The notes: generated by a model not told the origin, from the letters alone. A DNA stretch of 64,000 nt from Pyropia yezoensis (GCA_009829735.1 CM020620.1:23906020-23970019); one strand, 5' to 3'; numbered from the stretch's first letter, positions 1 through 11,781 are shown. Program-made: numbers and translations.

Positions 1-3000
1 CGTGCATGCTGTACCCGTATCGTACTTGATACCGGGTCAGGAGCCTCCTTGATACGCAAGTCGCTATTACCAAAGGAGGTGAAGCTCCAACGCTGGAGGT
101 CCAAAGCTGACCATATGATTGACATCAATGGTGGGGTACTTCCCATCGTTGGTGCCGTGACCCTACCAACTAGGTTGGGGACCCATGAGGTCGACGTGAC
201 CTATGGCGTAGTTGAGAATATATCGGTACCCCTGCTTCTGGGTACCCCTTATGTTGTTACACAAGTGCCTTTGATTTGTGGCCCTGAGTACTGGGTCAAG
301 ATGATGAATGGGGAGACTATCCCCATCCTTGGTAAGGGAAAGTCTGTGGCTCCTGTGACAGTCTCACAGTCGAAGCCTGTTTGTTCGGTGAGGGAAGGGT
401 TTACTGCTACCCTGCGTCTAGCCCGCAAAGTCACGTTGCCCCCCAACTCGGTGGCGCACGTTGATGTTGTAACTGATTTTACGGGGAACGGGTTGGTGCA
501 CCCTCACCCCCGTCTTGCTCGCAAGCACCAAGTGCATGTTGCCCTTGGCACGATGGACTCCAAAGCCGGAGTCTCGTGGAGGATCCAGGTGATGAACCTG
601 AGCCCGACGCCCAAGTACTTCAAGTCGGGAGCCAAGTTCGGCTATATCGACCAACACGAGGGACCGGTAGTAGCGGTCACTCTCAACGCGGGCGCAAGTA
701 GCGACCCGAAGTCCGGAAAGGAGAAGCATCAAGCCAAGTCGGCCGCCTCTCCTCGACCCCATGTGAACATGGAGGGTGTCCCCCCCAGGTTGAGGGTTCA
801 AGTTGAACGCCTCTTGGACCAATATCACAAGTTGTGGGATGGTCAATTGGGACTCATGAGAGCCACCCAACACCGGATCGAGTTGAAGCCCGGTGCACCC
901 CCTATACGCCAACAACCGTATAGGGGAGGACCTGTTTCAATGGCCCTCGTTAAGGAGCAAGTTGCTCGCATGGAGGCCCTCGATGTGATCGAGGCCAGCA
1001 ACGCCGAGTGGGCGAGTCCGGTGGTTATCGTCCCCAAAGTTGATGGGACCCCCCGGTTTTGTATCGACTACCGTAAGCTCAACGAGAGCACGGTGAAGGA
1101 CAGTTATCCCCTACCTAGGATGGATGACTGTCTGGACTCTCTGGGGGAGGCAAACGTGTTCTCTGCCCTGGACTGTAACGCGGGGTACTGGCAAATTCCC
1201 ATTGCCCCGGAGGACAGGCACAAACTACCTTTACCTGTCACTGTGGTACCTACCAGTGCAAGCGCCTACCGTTTGGTCTGTGTAACGCGCCGGCAACTTT
1301 CCAGCGCGCTATGGACATGATTCTGGCCGGAGTACGGTGGCAGATCTGACTTGTGTACCTAGACGATATCATTGTGTTCTCCCGAAGTCCGGAGGAACAC
1401 ATTGGCCATCTTGGCCAGGTGTTCAAGCTACTTGCTGACGCCGGTGTGTCACTGAAGGCGAGTAAGTGCCACCTCTTCACTCAAGAGGTGGAGTACTTGG
1501 GACATGTTGTCCGTCCGGGGCGTCTCAGTGTTAACGAGAAGAACTTGAGGGCCATTCGTAAGGCTCAGTACCCCCGGACCCAGACCCAGATGAGGAGCTT
1601 CCTCGGGATGTGTAACGTGTACCGACGTTTCACCAAGGGCTTCGCCAAGGTGGCGAAGCCGTTGAATGAGCTAGTGAGCTCAACGCTACCGAAGAACCTG
1701 CCTCCCCCAAGTCGGGTGGAGCAGGAATCCTTTGAGACTCTTCAAGACCTTCTGCTGAAGCCCCCCATCTTGGCTATTCCCAGGTTGGGAGGCCACTACA
1801 TCCTGGATGTGGACGCTAGCTACGACCAACTTGGTTGTGTGTTGCTTCAGAAGCAGCCGGACAAGGAGTACTTGCCGGTGGGATACTTTAGTAAGGGGCT
1901 GAACTCGGCCGAGAAGAACTACGGAGTCACCGAGTTGGAAGGACTCGCAGTGGTGTGGGCGGTGACGTCACTTCGTCACTACCTGGAGGGTGAGAAGTTC
2001 CTCATCCGCTGTGACCAACGCGCGTTGCAGTTCATCTTTAAGACGGACTGTACGAACACTCGTCTCAACCGGTGGAGGGTGCGACTGGCACCCTTCAACT
2101 TTGACATTGAGTACCGACCTGGCAGGCAACATGCCCTTGCCGACGGCCTCTCTCGGGTACCGGCCGAGGGGCTGGACACTAACCCAGTCGATGAGGACAT
2201 CCCCATTGTGGGGGTAGTCACGCGCTCGGGTCAGGCGTTGAACCCTGAGGCGCCAGGGAACAAGAAGTACTTGCCCCTGTCCCTGGACGAGGTGGTGAAG
2301 GCCCAGGCCGAGGATCCCTTCTGCAAGTCGCAGAGGGATATACTGGATACAGTGGTAGAGACGCGTTTCTTTCTGGGAGACAATGGCCTCCTCATGAGGA
2401 GGGGGGTATTCCAGGGGACCGAACAACTTGTCGTCCCCGCATCCCTCAAGGACAGTATCCTTGAGAGGGAGCACAACGCTCCCACGGGTGGACACCTCGG
2501 GTCTAGTAAACTGTACCAGACCCTGAGGACCAGGTACTACTGGCCGTCCATGGTGGTGGACATCTACAGTTGGGTGGCTGCCTGCACAAGTTGTGCACAG
2601 AATCGTCTGATGGAACGGCGGCCTACTACGGCTATGCTATTGTTCCCGGCCAAGGAGCCCTTCGCCGCGTTGGCGATGGACATCCTTGGGCGACTGCCTG
2701 TGACCGAGGAGGGCAACCAGTACCTCCTGGTCATCTGTGACCGCTTCACGAAACTTACGCGAGCGATCCCACTGGCGGAGATCACGGCCATGTCGGTCGT
2801 GTCAGCCTTCCTAGATCACTGGGTTGCCGCGTATGGCATCCCAGATAGTACACTATCGGACAATGGACCGCAATTTGCGTCTGTACTGTTTCAGGGAGTG
2901 CTGGATATGTTGGGGGTTAAGGCAAACTATGCCACCCCCTACCACCCACAAACTAATGGGCAGGTGGAGCGCTTCAACAAAACTATTGTTAGGCAGCTGC

Positions 3001-3770
3001 GCCACTATGTGAGTGAGCACGTGAAGACGTGGGACCAATACATTTCTATCCTTACTACTGCCTACAATTCGCAGGTTCACTCATCTACAGGGGAAGTACC
3101 CCTCGCTTTTGTGACCCCCCGTCGCGTGCGGTCTATTGCCGTGCGGCGGTCGCTCCCAACTAGGGAGGATGGTGGCAGTACGCCTACTCCTACTGAGAGT
3201 AAGGCGGAGTTCGCTGCTAGGCTTGAAAACCTCATCCCTAAAGTCAGGGCTGAGATGGACAAAGCACAAAAGCGCTACAAGCGTACCTTTGACAAAAAGG
3301 TGCGCAATGCTAAGCACGTCCCCGAGCTAAGTGAGTGGGTGCTGGTACACTCGCACACCCCAACTGGGGGTAAGCTGGTATTCCAGACGAAGGGACCGTA
3401 CCAGGTCCTTCGTACTGATGGGCGGCGCTTCACCATCGAAAGTGACGATGGGGTCCGCACAGTGAACGGACAGGACGTGGTCAAAGTTGCACCACCGCCT
3501 GCAGGCGACCCAGCTTGGGCGCGTGCTTTGGAAGCGTGGCGCCTCCCCTCACTGCCTGCGGCCAAACAGGGCCCGCAGGAGTACGTGTTCGATAAGTTCA
3601 TCGACCACGGATGGGATGAAGACACTGACCGCCTCATGTTGAGGGTGCGTTGGTTTGGCTACAAAGCCAAGGATGATACGTGGGAGTATGTGGAGGACCT
3701 TCCTGCTGAGAAGGTCCGGGCGTACTGTGCCCGGAATGAGATAGACCCTAACAGCCCTCCCTCAACGTGA
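1..3770 (+). pseudogene. Pol of chromovirus A (PR-RT-RH-IN-chromodomain)
   Basis: Fossil polyprotein region. Protease DTGS lies at the left edge. RT covers roughly 830-1560 with IDYRKLN upstream and the YLDD catalytic box near 1353. RNase H covers about 1780-2170 (LDVDASYDQLG). Integrase covers about 2460-3300, with the H-H-C-C zinc-binding residues near 2470-2610 followed by the D, D and E catalytic triad (CDRFT context, LSDNGPQF, NGQVERFNK). A chromodomain sits at about 3579-3746 with RVRWFGY and DTWEYVEDL, matching the aromatic cage region of HP1-like chromodomains. Such a domain is thought to steer integration toward particular chromatin. About two breaks are present. Confidence 0.93.
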
Positions 3771-3881
3771 GGGAAGGCCGAGCAACAGTGCCAAGAGAGT
3801 GCTTCAAGTCGAAGTGGTACGCAGAGTGGCTTTTAACTACAGCCCTAACCCTCACACTCTCACAACAAAGGCAGCGACCAA

Positions 3882-5825
3882 CTAGGCACGCATGCTAGAC
3901 TCTCCCACTCCACGGCCCTCGCCCTCACGTGGAGGCGAGCGGCGAGACCCACGCCGATAACGGTCTCCACTTGTTGGAGGGGGCGGCGGCTCCAAGTCGG
4001 AACCGTCGCGCCCCTCACGGTCGCGCAAGTGGCGCCGACCGTGGCCACTCTTCTGCCTGGTCTTGCGCGCAAGTTTGCGACGCAGACGCTGGACAGACTC
4101 CGTCTCCGACGGGGTAGAGGACTCCGAAACGGAGTAAGACAACTCGTCTTCCGATACGGAAGGAGAGCGCCGCGAGTGTCGGCGACGACGGCGAGGAGGC
4201 GAGTATGCCCGGCTCGCGCGACGTTTGCCACGCCCGAGTGGGGCTGGCTGGGGCATAATAGCCCCAATGCGAGCCAACTCGGCTGTCATAAACTCCGCCA
4301 CCGACTCGCAACTCGCGGTCGCCACTGCAGTACGACCGCGCTCCTCAAGTTGAGGAGTCTCGGAACTCTGTAGGGTTGCGGTCGACGCGGTCAACCAGGA
4401 AATGGTGCGCACCAACGTGGTGATCATCATCTCTGAGGTTAGAGGCGTGGGCGGCAACACCAACTTGGGGTATACCGTCAGGAGGGTGGCCCCCAAGTTG
4501 GGGGACACCGGGGTGGAAGACTCCACGGCCTCGCTGATCGGGATGTTCCCGTGAGGTTGGAAAGGAACAGGAGGAAGCGGAGGGGCCCGCCGAGGTGGCG
4601 GTACCCGGGTGTAACTGCGACCCCGACTTGGGGCCCCCGCAGTGGGTTGAGTCATATGGTCATCATAGGACGGCACGGCCATAACTATGGGCTTGTCCGG
4701 GGGTGGCGCAGTGTGGCGATCCACCCCCGGGGCATACGGGTAGTCCCCGATGCCCAACCTCTCTCGTAGGACCACACGGCCGTCGTGAAGTTCACGAGCG
4801 ACACACACGAACTGGCGAAGTGCGCCATCGTCCTTGGGCCCACGAGTGGGGCGGCGCAACTTGTGCTCAATGCTCTCCCACTCGGTTAACTTATGGAGCC
4901 GGAGCATCTCCTCAAGTAGAGTAAGTTGTCCTGATGAGCACCCCTCAGCAACTAGCTGAGGGGTGAGCTGTTCCAAACCTTGGATGAGCCGAAGGGGGAG
5001 ATGCCAGAGCATCCCCCGCCGCTGAACACAGGACACCCAGGTCGACATGACCTCGAGGAGCCACTGGGTGGCCAACATGGCCCACACCAGGTGATCAGGG
5101 GCAGCCGTCAACATGACGGAGCCGAAGTGGTCAAGCAACCGTGGCAACAACGCCGGGAACCCGTAGGGGACCTCAACTTGAGGCCACCACTCGGGCTTCT
5201 TCGGATAGTACTGCTCCTTACTGGCAGCAGACTGTTGAGGAAACTCAAGTTGAGCCGAGGTCACCAAGTAGGGACCTCGCCGGAAGTCTTTCTCCATCCG
5301 CACATCAAAGTGATGAGTGTGCGGATCGGCCTCGTGGAGGTACGGTGGGCGAGTTGCCACAGCGTCCCACGTGAAGGTCGGCAAGTCGCCGGGACCCGGG
5401 ATAGTTCCCCCGCGGTCCACCATGGCCTTGGCCCGCTGAACGTCCTCAACCTCCTCATCGTCCAGGAAGGCAAACTGGTCCGTCCTGAAGCCGGCAGGGA
5501 ACCCGACCCTACGGGGATACTTCTCCCGTAGGCGGTCCCATACCCGGCCCATCGCTGCGCCAAGTCGGCCACAGCGAAGAACAGTCAGCCCCTCCTCATA
5601 GAGAGGCCAAGCGGGGTAAAACCACCGCCCCAAGGCCTCACGCGGGACAACTTGTCCCGCCTCCGGGGGAGACCCCGCCGTCAACCCAAAGCCGGGTGAC
5701 GCGGGAGTCCCGTCCCCCGGAGCGATCGCGGAGCCCCCGCCGGAAGTTCCGGCGGGTGCTGCCCCGTAGGAGGTGTCCTTTATGCGCTCGTCAAGAGAGT
5801 CCGTCTCCACTCCCGGAGTCGCCAT
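3882..5825 (-). CDS. antisense ORF inside chromovirus A
   Basis: Open frame of 647 codons from an ATG at 5825, on the strand opposite to pol and convergent with it (pol ends at 3770). The frame stays open upstream into the LTR, but this ATG is the first that looks natural. The middle, about residues 60-380, looks like an ordinary globular domain rich in W, Y and L. The last 150 or so residues are Arg/Ser-rich (RRRRRHSRRSPS, SRRSPP) like SR or nucleic-acid-binding tails. I recognise no family. Extra antisense ORFs between pol and the 3' LTR are known in some plant Ty3/gypsy lineages, so this is probably an accessory gene of the element, not a host gene. Confidence 0.6.
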   Translation of the reverse strand: MATPGVETDSLDERIKDTSYGAAPAGTSGGGSAIAPGDGTPASPGFGLTAGSPPEAGQVVPREALGRWFYPAWPLYEEGLTVLRCGRLGAAMGRVWDRLREKYPRRVGFPAGFRTDQFAFLDDEEVEDVQRAKAMVDRGGTIPGPGDLPTFTWDAVATRPPYLHEADPHTHHFDVRMEKDFRRGPYLVTSAQLEFPQQSAASKEQYYPKKPEWWPQVEVPYGFPALLPRLLDHFGSVMLTAAPDHLVWAMLATQWLLEVMSTWVSCVQRRGMLWHLPLRLIQGLEQLTPQLVAEGCSSGQLTLLEEMLRLHKLTEWESIEHKLRRPTRGPKDDGALRQFVCVARELHDGRVVLRERLGIGDYPYAPGVDRHTAPPPDKPIVMAVPSYDDHMTQPTAGAPSRGRSYTRVPPPRRAPPLPPVPFQPHGNIPISEAVESSTPVSPNLGATLLTVYPKLVLPPTPLTSEMMITTLVRTISWLTASTATLQSSETPQLEERGRTAVATASCESVAEFMTAELARIGAIMPQPAPLGRGKRRASRAYSPPRRRRRHSRRSPSVSEDELSYSVSESSTPSETESVQRLRRKLARKTRQKSGHGRRHLRDREGRDGSDLEPPPPPTSGDRYRRGSRRSPPREGEGRGVGESSMRA

Positions 5826-6150
5826 GGCTCTCCCCAAGTTGGGGAGAGACGCTCTGGCTATCGCAGCACGAGACCCGCCTCGAGTTGTGGGGGACTCGGA
5901 TCGTGGGTATACGGGTGGCCTCCCCAGCGTGGGGCGGCCCAGTGGAAGGTGAAGGGGAGGTGGTGGTGATGGTGAAGTGTGAACTGAGGAGAGCAAGCTG
6001 CCGAGTGGGCAAGCTTGAGGAGAGGGGCGGTCAACGTGATCGCCTCCACATCCGTGTGACGTACTCGATGGGGGACAGCAAGTCGCGCCCCCAACGCCAA
6101 GACGTGCGTTTACGCACCCCCTCACAGGGCCGACCGGGTCGGTCGGAACT

Positions 6151-6163
6151 GAGGAGAGGGGAG
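6151..6163 (+). other. polypurine tract of chromovirus A
   Basis: Unbroken run of A and G (GAGGAGAGGGGAG) ending at the first base of the 3' LTR. This is where second-strand priming is expected for an LTR retrotransposon. Confidence 0.8.
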
Positions 6164-6632
6164 TGTGGCAGTATTGACCCCCAGGTAGGGGGGCAACACG
6201 TGCCATGCAAGGGGCGGCAGGCCACTAGCCTGATCCGTTCCTCCCCCTGCATTTGGGTCCATATTCCCTAAGTTTGGGATAGTTAGCTTAGTAGTAAATC
6301 CAACTTGGATTTGAGGGTTTTCTGCATTTATCGTCTTGAATTTTCGTGTGGCCCGGTGGGCAGGTGCTGGGGTGGGAGATTCTGAGTGGCGAGATTCTGA
6401 GTGGACCCTGGGGGGATAAGGGGAGGGACAGCGGGGCTTGGCCCTGCGTCCCCGTCCCGACCAAGAAACTGTTGGACCACACACCATCCTCTTGTTTGTC
6501 CGTGGGGGGTTTGCCCCACAACAGGGACAGAGTGTGTGCGACTTGCACTTCTTCCGGTTCTTCCGACACGGGAGGCAGCCCTTGCACACCGCCCCAACTT
6601 GGGTGCCGTGTGTGCTAGTGGTTCTTGCCACA
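6164..6632 (+). repeat. 3' LTR of chromovirus A
   Basis: 469 bp bounded by the inverted ends TGTGGCA and TGCCACA. Its limits are exactly where similarity to the copy B 5' LTR (28709-29176) begins and stops, with about 97 percent identity by eye. The next bases (CCGAG) are the candidate target-site duplicate; the matching 5' side is outside the window. Confidence 0.93.
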
Positions 6633-7490
6633 CCGAGCTGACCCAGTGTCATCCACCCCCCCCATGGGGATGGGCTCACCCGGCAGTAGGGACGGCATGC
6701 TGCCAAGTGGCATTGCCTCCGCCGTCCGGTAAGCACCCATGAGAGTTTTGCCCCGGTGTCTGGGTCGCGGGTCGCAACCCTCCGGAGGTGTGGGAAGTGC
6801 AGGGACCCTATGGTCCGTCCACGGGGGGGGCCTCGTAGAGATCGCGTCTGACCCCTGTTCCCACCTTCCTAGTTAGGAGGACGGGGCCGATCTGGCCCCT
6901 CGGGATTTTACTGGCTTCCGATTGGTCCCCTCCTATGGAGATGGGACCGGGTCGCCATTGGTTCTGGGGCCCACGTTGGGATTCCCAGTGTATGGGATTT
7001 TCCCCTGACCAGAATTGGACTTTGGTCAATATTCCGGGATGGGATGCATTTGGGGTTTGGATTTTGATTGTGTACTTTGCGCGATTGTGAGATTGGGGAG
7101 ATCTTGAGTGTTGGCACTGATGTCCGACGGGGCTCCTCTTCCCCGTATCTTGGAGGTTCCTGCCCCGCTGGCAGGGATGATCCTCGAGGGAGGGGGACCT
7201 CCGGACATGTTGGAGGGTTTTGATTGGCCCGCACGTGGCTCGGTGTGGAGGGTTGCTGGGTGCGGGTGAGAGAGGGTAAGAGTGTGCGTGGGGGTGCGCG
7301 TTGCTTCCCCTTTCGAAAAAAAACAGACTTGCGTGTGCTTGAACACTGTCGTCCTGGTCGTGGATCCCCGCGTGAACGAGCCAGGCGGTCGGCGGTTTCG
7401 TATCTCTCCTGTCTCCCCGCGTCCTTGGTAGGTTGTTTCTCTGTGTGTTCTGGGTGCTACGCGCTTAAGGTATGTAAAACCACTACAGTG
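6633..7490. other. unassigned flank of chromovirus A
   Basis: No supported gene. The stretch holds three ATTGG (inverted CCAAT) boxes near 6930, 6956 and 7218 ahead of the weak ORF at 7491, so it could include a promoter, but no start site is demonstrable. The copy B equivalent is 35471-36323. Confidence 0.3.
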
Positions 7491-7712
7491 ATGGCGGCAG
7501 TGGTGGCAGAGGCGGCGGCGGCGACGGCGGCCAATGGGCCGGCCGAACGGTCCTCCCCACTCCCACCCCGCTCTCCCGTTTCAGCTTACCGCCAGGGGTT
7601 GCCTCGCTACGGCCGGGGGCCGCCTCGTGCAATGCGGCGGGCAGACCCATGGACGAAGACGGCCCAGCCGTGCGTGCGCGAGCTGGGCAACGGGCGCCGT
7701 TCACAAAGTTGA
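7491..7712 (+). CDS. weak Ala-rich ORF, possible 5' exon
   Basis: ATG followed by an Ala-rich start (MAAVVAEAAAATAANGPA). The frame ends after 73 codons here but after 105 in the other copy, because the two copies differ by single-base indels around 7545-7560 and later. No domain is recognised. It may be the first exon of a host gene or simply GC-rich open sequence. Confidence 0.2.
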   Translation: MAAVVAEAAAATAANGPAERSSPLPPRSPVSAYRQGLPRYGRGPPRAMRRADPWTKTAQPCVRELGNGRRSQS

Positions 7713-8029
7713 GAGGCGAAGGAACCCATGGAAGGCCAACCTAGGGGAGATGGGAAGAGAATGGGAGGCGAGGGGACGAGACGGGGGAGCGTGGGGCGCC
7801 GGTGAAGGGGGCTAAAGAAGGTGGCATGGTTTGAAAGGACGGGAGGTGAAGGAGCACGGAATGTAGACAGGGTGACGACGTGAAGAGGGATCCAAGAGGG
7901 GGGATACGGTGCGCACGCGACCACTTGCTTTTCTGCGTTGATGGTCCTTAAGGATGCGGGATACCAATAGCTTCGCCGGGCAGTGGAAGGAGTGTTGACT
8001 GACCCACCACCTGACGGCCACAGGCGAGT

Positions 8030-9910
8030 GCCTTCTCCACCCTGTCTTGAAACACGGACCAAGGAGACTCACATACTCGCAAGTCGTTTTTGGTGGTTAA
8101 AACCCGAACGCACAATAAAAGGAAACGGTGGCTCTGCACTGCTGCTAGGTGGGAACCCTGCTCTTTTAACCGGGGGCACCATCACGCGTCCTCGATCTCT
8201 TCGGGGTTGTATGTTCTGAGGCAGAGCCAGGAGGATGAAACCCGAGTGATGGTGAACTATTCCTGAGTAGAACAAAGTCAGACGAAACTCTGGTGAAGGC
8301 TCTTAGCGACGCTGATGTGCTAATTGCTCGTCGAACTTGGGTACCGGGGCGACATACTGATTTTAAACCATCTAGTAGCTGGCTCCCGCCGAAGTTTCCC
8401 TCAGGATAGCGGGAGGAAGTGCTGGTCAGTGTCATCCGGTAAAGCCTGTGCTTAACGACCTCGGGGAAGTAACTCCTTCGACCTGTTGTCATAATCTAAA
8501 CAGGTGAGGAGCCGGCAACGTTGCTTATTAAAATGAACGTCGTGCGGACAACGATTGCTCGCAGTGGGCCGACTTCGGTTTGCAGAACTGGCGATGCGGG
8601 ATGAATCGAAAGCGACGCTAAGGTGCCAAGCTCCCAGCTCATTCAGACACCAGAAAATATGCTAAATCCTACAGACAGCGGGACAGTGGCCATGGAAGTC
8701 GAAATCCGCTAAGGAGTGTGTAACAACTTACCTGCGGAATGGATCAGCCCTGAAAATGGATGAGGACCGAGGCGTCGCCGTTGGGGTAAATACGAACCCT
8801 TAGTGAGTAGGAGGGCGTGGGGTTTTTGAAACACGGTACACTCGCATGGAAGCCTTGGGTGTAAGCTCGGGTGGAGCAAAAGTGTGGAAGGGTTCCACAC
8901 GAACAGTGCTGGGACGTGGGTAAGTCGACCCTCGAAGACCGGAAAACTCCGTATTCAGGGAGAACGAAAATGCACAATAGTGGCAATCATACAGTCGTGT
9001 GATATTATCGTCCCAGGCGGGCGCGCCTCTCTCATTCGTCAAGTCCGGCCTTGGTGCCAAATTGCTTGCGTGGGTGCAGCTTGGGTGAGGAAAAGCCCTC
9101 ACTATATTTGGTACTGCTGGTAGAGCAAAACATCTGGATGCGAATAACTTCCGGAGAGACAATGGTACCAAGTGACTGGGGTAACGCCCCTTTTATGAAG
9201 GCAAAAAACAGAAAGACGGCCCTGGTGATACTTCGCTTATATAGGGACAATCCGTAGTGGACTTGGCTTCCTGTCCACCCACTCCATCGAGTGGGCATAG
9301 CCTAGCGGTTCAACGCTCGGGAAGATGTAGGTTGGTGTCCCGTCCCTTCGGGACAGCGCACTCGTTTGAGGTAGGGGCTACTCCCACCGAAGACGTTGTT
9401 TTTGTCTACCTCGGGTAGCACGCCTCGAAAGAAGCAAAGAAGGTGCAAATAAAACAGGTGGCGAGGAAGTCCCTACCAGAGTCACGTGGTACAAGGAGCT
9501 GGGATTGATAGATCGTCTGGCGTGACTAGTAGCCGACAGATAGAGATCGTCAAATCGCGAGAAAGCCCTTAGAGCCCCGAGCGACCAAGTGCGTGTCGAA
9601 AGGCTTAGACGCAGGCAGGACTGGCTGTCGCATGGCTTGATTCCATCAAGATCGGTAAAAATGCTCGCGGATAAGGCTATCCTGGGAACAGCGCCAAAGT
9701 AAGTAAGCTGCAGTGATTCTATTCTTTCTGTCGACGCTACCTTCGCGTTGATGCACCACTCTGCTGAGTCGCTTTGAAGCATGCATGGGAGTAAATGCCT
9801 TCGTACTGATCGTTGTCCACCCGAATTGCCTCGGTGAGACTTTATACCTTGGTACCAGCGTGAGACCGTTGTGAAGCAGGTTAGAGTTACCCTTCTGATG
9901 AGTCGTCGTC
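8030..9910 (+). pseudogene. large-subunit (25S/28S) rRNA relic
   Basis: Colinear with eukaryotic LSU rRNA. Clear blocks are CTTGAAACACGGACCAAGGA near 8046, GATGGTGAACTAT near 8247, CCATCTAGTAGCTGG near 8368, GAAGTTTCCCTCAGGATAGC near 8391, GCAGAACTGGCGATGCGGGA near 8582, TCCGCTAAGGAGTGTGTAAC near 8706 and CCCTGAAAATGGATG near 8750. Fainter similarity continues to the GAGACCG...CAGGTTAG...TACCCTTCTGATGA block at 9862-9904. Domains IV and V, normally the most conserved, are the worst preserved, and the sarcin-ricin loop sequence is not found after 9910. It is about 350 bases shorter than yeast 25S over the same span. A decayed rRNA copy is the simplest reading; a strongly divergent expressed rRNA is less likely. 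Confidence 0.85.
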
Positions 9911-10073
9911 GCACAGAAGTCCACGACTGTGGCAGCTCCGCCGGAGTTGGTCGAGCGGCCCACAAAGCGCCACACTCATTCAGCCTCAGCTGCGCCTGCG
10001 GCTGATGCGGGGCCTGCGACGGCTCGGTCATCAGATGACCGCACTCCTGTGCGCGCGTTGAAAGCGCGGGTGC

Positions 10074-10634
10074 ATGTTGTCGAGCGTCGGGTTGAGAAAG
10101 CGGGTGCTCGGGCTTGAGATAATCCCGGCACAGTGGTTGACAAGCGTGTCGGCCGCAGCAGCCCTTGCTCCTTTCCATGTGGAGCCTGGGCCCTACGCCG
10201 CCGATGCTGCTGATGCCGTTGCCGACCACGCGCTCTCCGCCGCGAAAACGAAGCTCCGTCAGTCTAGTACGGGCAAGGGGGTGGCGCGGCACCGGAACGA
10301 GAAAGAGGGGCTTGAAGTGGCGGCCGCACTCCAGGAGGAAGTCGGCGCCCGCGTCAACGGCGGAATTGCGGCGGCCGAGGATGCATATAATGTCAGTCTC
10401 TCTTCTAAGGATGCCAACGCCATGTACTTCGCGTCTATGACGGCGGCGTCCCCCGCCTGTCTGGAGCGGTCAAAGGAGTTAGTACACGCTTTGGCCGCGA
10501 CGGTGCCCCGGAAGGCGAAATCGAAGCCGAATCAGCGTGGGTCGGAGAGCATGAGGCGATTTCGTGCCCTGCTCGGGCTGGGCGCTCAGGCGCGGTCGGC
10601 CACCTACGGCGCGCTCACGCGCTGGATCATCTAG
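10074..10634 (+). CDS. unrecognised 186 aa helical ORF
   Basis: ATG-started frame, identical in both 12.6-kb copies. Residues 25-60 and 80-130 are rich in Ala, Glu, Lys and Leu and look helical. The C-terminus is basic (KAKSKPNQRGSESMRRFR). No motif I can assign. It lies between the LSU relic and the Tc1-like element, so it might be a remnant of another element or of a host gene. Confidence 0.35.
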   Translation: MLSSVGLRKRVLGLEIIPAQWLTSVSAAAALAPFHVEPGPYAADAADAVADHALSAAKTKLRQSSTGKGVARHRNEKEGLEVAAALQEEVGARVNGGIAAAEDAYNVSLSSKDANAMYFASMTAASPACLERSKELVHALAATVPRKAKSKPNQRGSESMRRFRALLGLGAQARSATYGALTRWII

Positions 10635-11754
10635 CGGTAGCAGTACCACGCTCGGTGGATCGAGACAGCAGGGTTTACGCCAGGGAAGGTCGCAACGAAT
10701 GGAGAAGATGGGGAGCTGTACCAGGATGCGCGGGCCAAGGCGGCGCGGTGTGGCTGCGGTGCAGGCGATACCTACAAACCAAGAAGGGTCGCCTGGCTCT
10801 GTGCCAGGTGACAGCCGGGCTTATTGGCAACCTTGTCGTTGTTAACGCGAAGACAACGTCGACCCACAGGCGGGTAGTGCTGTGGTTGCAGCTCTGTCAA
10901 CTGGGCATCGTTCTGGCAAAGGTAAGTTGTTGCGTTTGCCTGCATCATTCGGGAGGTACATTTTCGCGACGATGGTTCCAGCCCAGATCCATAACTACGG
11001 CCCCCGCGTTTGTGGCATTGGTTGGGTGGGACACGTGGTGTGCAACAGCCAAGCAAATCACACCACGAGACGCCACAAACTCACGTCACAAGCTCCCCAC
11101 ATGACTTGGACCGCACCTCGGTTTTGTCAAGCGCTCCATCTATGCACCTGGCCAATAGCATTCAGAGAGCTGAGCCGTGCATTCCCCGCGAATGCTTCCG
11201 TTGTCGTCGATGGTGCTGGCTCCGAAGCTGACAGTACGGGCAGTGAATGGGCTTGCGACGGTCCCGCAGTCTCCACATCATTGTATCGCAATCTTTCCCG
11301 TAGAAGAAGGACACTTTCAGTAAGTCTCCCGCGTAAATCTCACAGACACATTGCTGCAGTCAGTTGATTGAAGCGGAATGTCGGAGAGTGACTGAAGCGT
11401 CGACCGCCAGAAGTCGGACATGGGAAAAGGGCTCTTCTCATTCACGTCCGTGACGGCCGTTGGCGTCTGGAGCTCAGCCGCAACGGCTGCAGTCAGGGAG
11501 CGTGGCGGTGTCGCACGAATATACCCGTTTGCCAGGTCTGACGTGAAGTCAATGGCGCACTGATCTGAGCTGCTCTGGTCGCTGACGTGCCATCGGCGCG
11601 AATATCTTGCTAGCATCGCCACCGCCAGTCGCGCTGGTTGCTTTGTCGTTCATTTCGCTTGATGCAAGATTGTGATTCATTATTGAGACTGTCTTCTCAT
11701 TGATATTTAAAACTTGAAAAGCCAGCAACAGCTTCCTAGGCTGTCTTGTATGTG
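10635..11754. other. no gene seen
   Basis: Mixed-composition sequence between the 186 aa ORF and the Tc1-like element. Several short frames exist on both strands, none with a recognisable domain. The partner stretch is 39474-40592. Confidence 0.4.
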
Positions 11755-11781
11755 CATTCGGTACCCAATTTTGTCCGTACG
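11755..11781 (+). repeat. left TIR of Tc1-like element
   Basis: Begins CATTCGGTACCCAATTTTG. Its reverse complement matches 13070-13096 with two mismatches, one near the tip (CATTC against CAGTC) and one internal. Confidence 0.88.

Larger units (their letters stand above)
1..6632 (+). mobile_element. Ty3/gypsy chromovirus, copy A (3' part)
   Basis: LTR retrotransposon fossil cut by the left edge of the window. Visible in order are the retropepsin active site (DTGS near 27-38), reverse transcriptase, RNase H, integrase, a C-terminal chromodomain, a long antisense ORF, a polypurine tract and the 3' LTR. The order PR-RT-RH-IN plus chromodomain defines the chromovirus branch of Ty3/gypsy. Pol is broken at about two places in the visible part; the antisense ORF is open. 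Its LTR and that of copy B differ by roughly 3 percent by eye, which suggests activity in the fairly recent past. The 5' LTR and gag lie outside the window. Confidence 0.95.

Noticed and set aside
8166-10292. Long minus-strand frames across the LSU relic (up to 304 aa)
   Set aside because: They overlap recognisable rRNA sequence and carry no domain; shadows of the relic.
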